Shown: in pieces, positions 13,359 to 14,064 of the stretch
Layout: every line of letters begins with the position of its first letter
Position numbering within the stretch: the stretch's first letter is position 1
NCBI GenBank assembly: GCA_028696365.1
Contig: JAQVHG010000027.1
Span: 1 to 14,064, forward strand
DNA: 14,064 nucleotides
Direction of reading: 5' to 3'
Source of the DNA: Methanofollis sp.
GTDB lineage: Archaea; Halobacteriota; Methanomicrobia; Methanomicrobiales; Methanofollaceae
Program-made: the position numbers and the translations under genes
The notes under the pieces: generated by a model
The model's input: only the letters and a program-made list of their open reading frames with translations
Databases searched by the model: none
What the model was told of the DNA's origin: nothing

Positions 13359-14064
13359 AAGCAAGGACCAGAAGGAAAAGATTCTTGATGCTGCCCATAC
13401 GATCGGCCAGAATATCCATAAAGGACCGGAAAAAGGGTTCCGCGTGGTTATTGCCGGAAAAGGCGGTGTCGGCAAGACCACGATCACCGCACTCCTCTCG
13501 CATCTTCTGGCGCGGGACGGTCATACTGTTCTTGCCGTGGATGAAGACCCGCAGATGAACCTGCCCTATGCGATGGGTATGCCACGCGAGAGAAGCGATG
13601 CCATTGTGCCGCTGACGAAAAACCTCGATTATGTGGAAGAGAAGACCGGTGCCCGACCTGGCGCCGGGTGGGGGCTTATGATGACGCTCAACCCTGACGT
13701 CTCCGATGTGGTGGAACGGTTCGGGATCAAAGGTCCGGGCGGCGTGAACATCCTTGTGATGGGGACGGTCGTACAGGCGGCGACGGGTTGTCTCTGCCCG
13801 GAAAATGCATTGCTTGAATCAGTTGTCCGGTATATCAACCTGCGAGAGGGCGAGGTGATCCTGATGGATACGCAAGCCGGGGTGGAGCATTTCGGGAGAT
13901 CGATTGCGCAGGGATTTGACCAGGCGGTACTGGTCACTGACCCGACGTTTAACGCAGTGCAGGTGGCCAAACACGCAGCGGTGCTTACAAAGGAACTGGG
14001 CATCCCCACCGTGCACCTGGTCGTCAACCGGGTGCGTTCGGAAAAAGATGCGATAAAGGTCAAG
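13351..14064 (+). CDS. cooC: CooC nickel-insertion ATPase (3' end beyond the window)
   Basis: This is a MinD/SIMIBI-class P-loop ATPase that matures CooS by supplying nickel to the C-cluster. The 238 codons present show the deviant Walker A motif GKGGVGKTT (36-44) with its signature lysine, DEDPQMNL (64-71), the metal-binding C-x-C pair C147/C149 (TGCLCPEN) expected to bind Ni or Zn at the dimer interface, and DTQAGVEHFGR (173-183). CooC is usually about 250-280 residues long, so a few tens of residues are missing at the window edge. An N-terminal extension of about 29 residues precedes the first strand. The ATG overlaps the end of the previous gene by 8 nt, with AGGTGA just upstream. Its presence in the same transcript supports an active nickel CODH. 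Confidence 0.93.
   Translation, partial: MCESKDQKEKILDAAHTIGQNIHKGPEKGFRVVIAGKGGVGKTTITALLSHLLARDGHTVLAVDEDPQMNLPYAMGMPRERSDAIVPLTKNLDYVEEKTGARPGAGWGLMMTLNPDVSDVVERFGIKGPGGVNILVMGTVVQAATGCLCPENALLESVVRYINLREGEVILMDTQAGVEHFGRSIAQGFDQAVLVTDPTFNAVQVAKHAAVLTKELGIPTVHLVVNRVRSEKDAIKVK

Overview
The window reads as a stretch of a methanogenic archaeon's chromosome, most likely a member of Methanomicrobiales. This is an inference from several signs: archaeal TATA boxes, strong Shine-Dalgarno sites (GGAGG, GGTGA), U-tract terminators, a MACS-type acyl-CoA synthetase, a secreted DUF6345-type protein and a [NiFe]-type CO dehydrogenase. No ribosomal RNA or methanogenesis gene is present to settle the taxonomy.

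Layout. (1) 1-479 has no gene and carries copies of a G-rich palindromic repeat. (2) 480-3661 is a three-gene minus-strand operon of exported proteins. It is transcribed from a secreted caspase-fold (DUF6345-like) protein at 2915-3661 into two tandem paralogous membrane-anchored proteins (1925-2902, then 480-1886) that look PepSY/propeptide-like. (3) 3662-4417 is non-coding, with promoters and palindromes. (4) 4418-6091 is an AMP-forming acyl-CoA synthetase, apparently on a near-leaderless transcript. It ends in a 3 x 16-bp tandem repeat and a clear hairpin/T-tract terminator. (5) 6179-7691 is about 1.5 kb without an intact gene. It is full of dispersed palindromic repeats, small hairpins and one decayed coding fragment. 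(6) 7792-14064 is a tightly packed plus-strand operon that runs off the window: cooF, cooS, a NuoE-like gene, a NuoF-like gene, a HoxU/NuoG-N-terminus-like gene and cooC. The last four genes are joined by 4-8 nt overlaps, apart from a 35-nt gap in front of the NuoE-like gene.

The most interesting system is the operon in (6). A monofunctional Ni-CO dehydrogenase (CooS, all cluster ligands present), its four-cluster ferredoxin-like partner (CooF) and its nickel-insertion ATPase (CooC) are encoded together with a complete NAD(P)H-diaphorase module (NuoE/NuoF/HoxU-like). No hydrogenase subunit lies between them. The simplest reading is a CO:NAD(P)+ oxidoreductase, or its reverse: CODH replaces the hydrogenase of a HoxEFU-YH or HydABC-type enzyme. 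That is unusual for a methanogen, whose central electron carriers are normally ferredoxin and F420. The diaphorase also has two departures from the bifurcating hydrogenase pattern: the NuoF-like subunit lacks the C-terminal two-cluster ferredoxin domain, and the HoxU/NuoG-like subunit lacks the His-Cys3 cluster site but has a C-terminal cysteine-rich ribbon.
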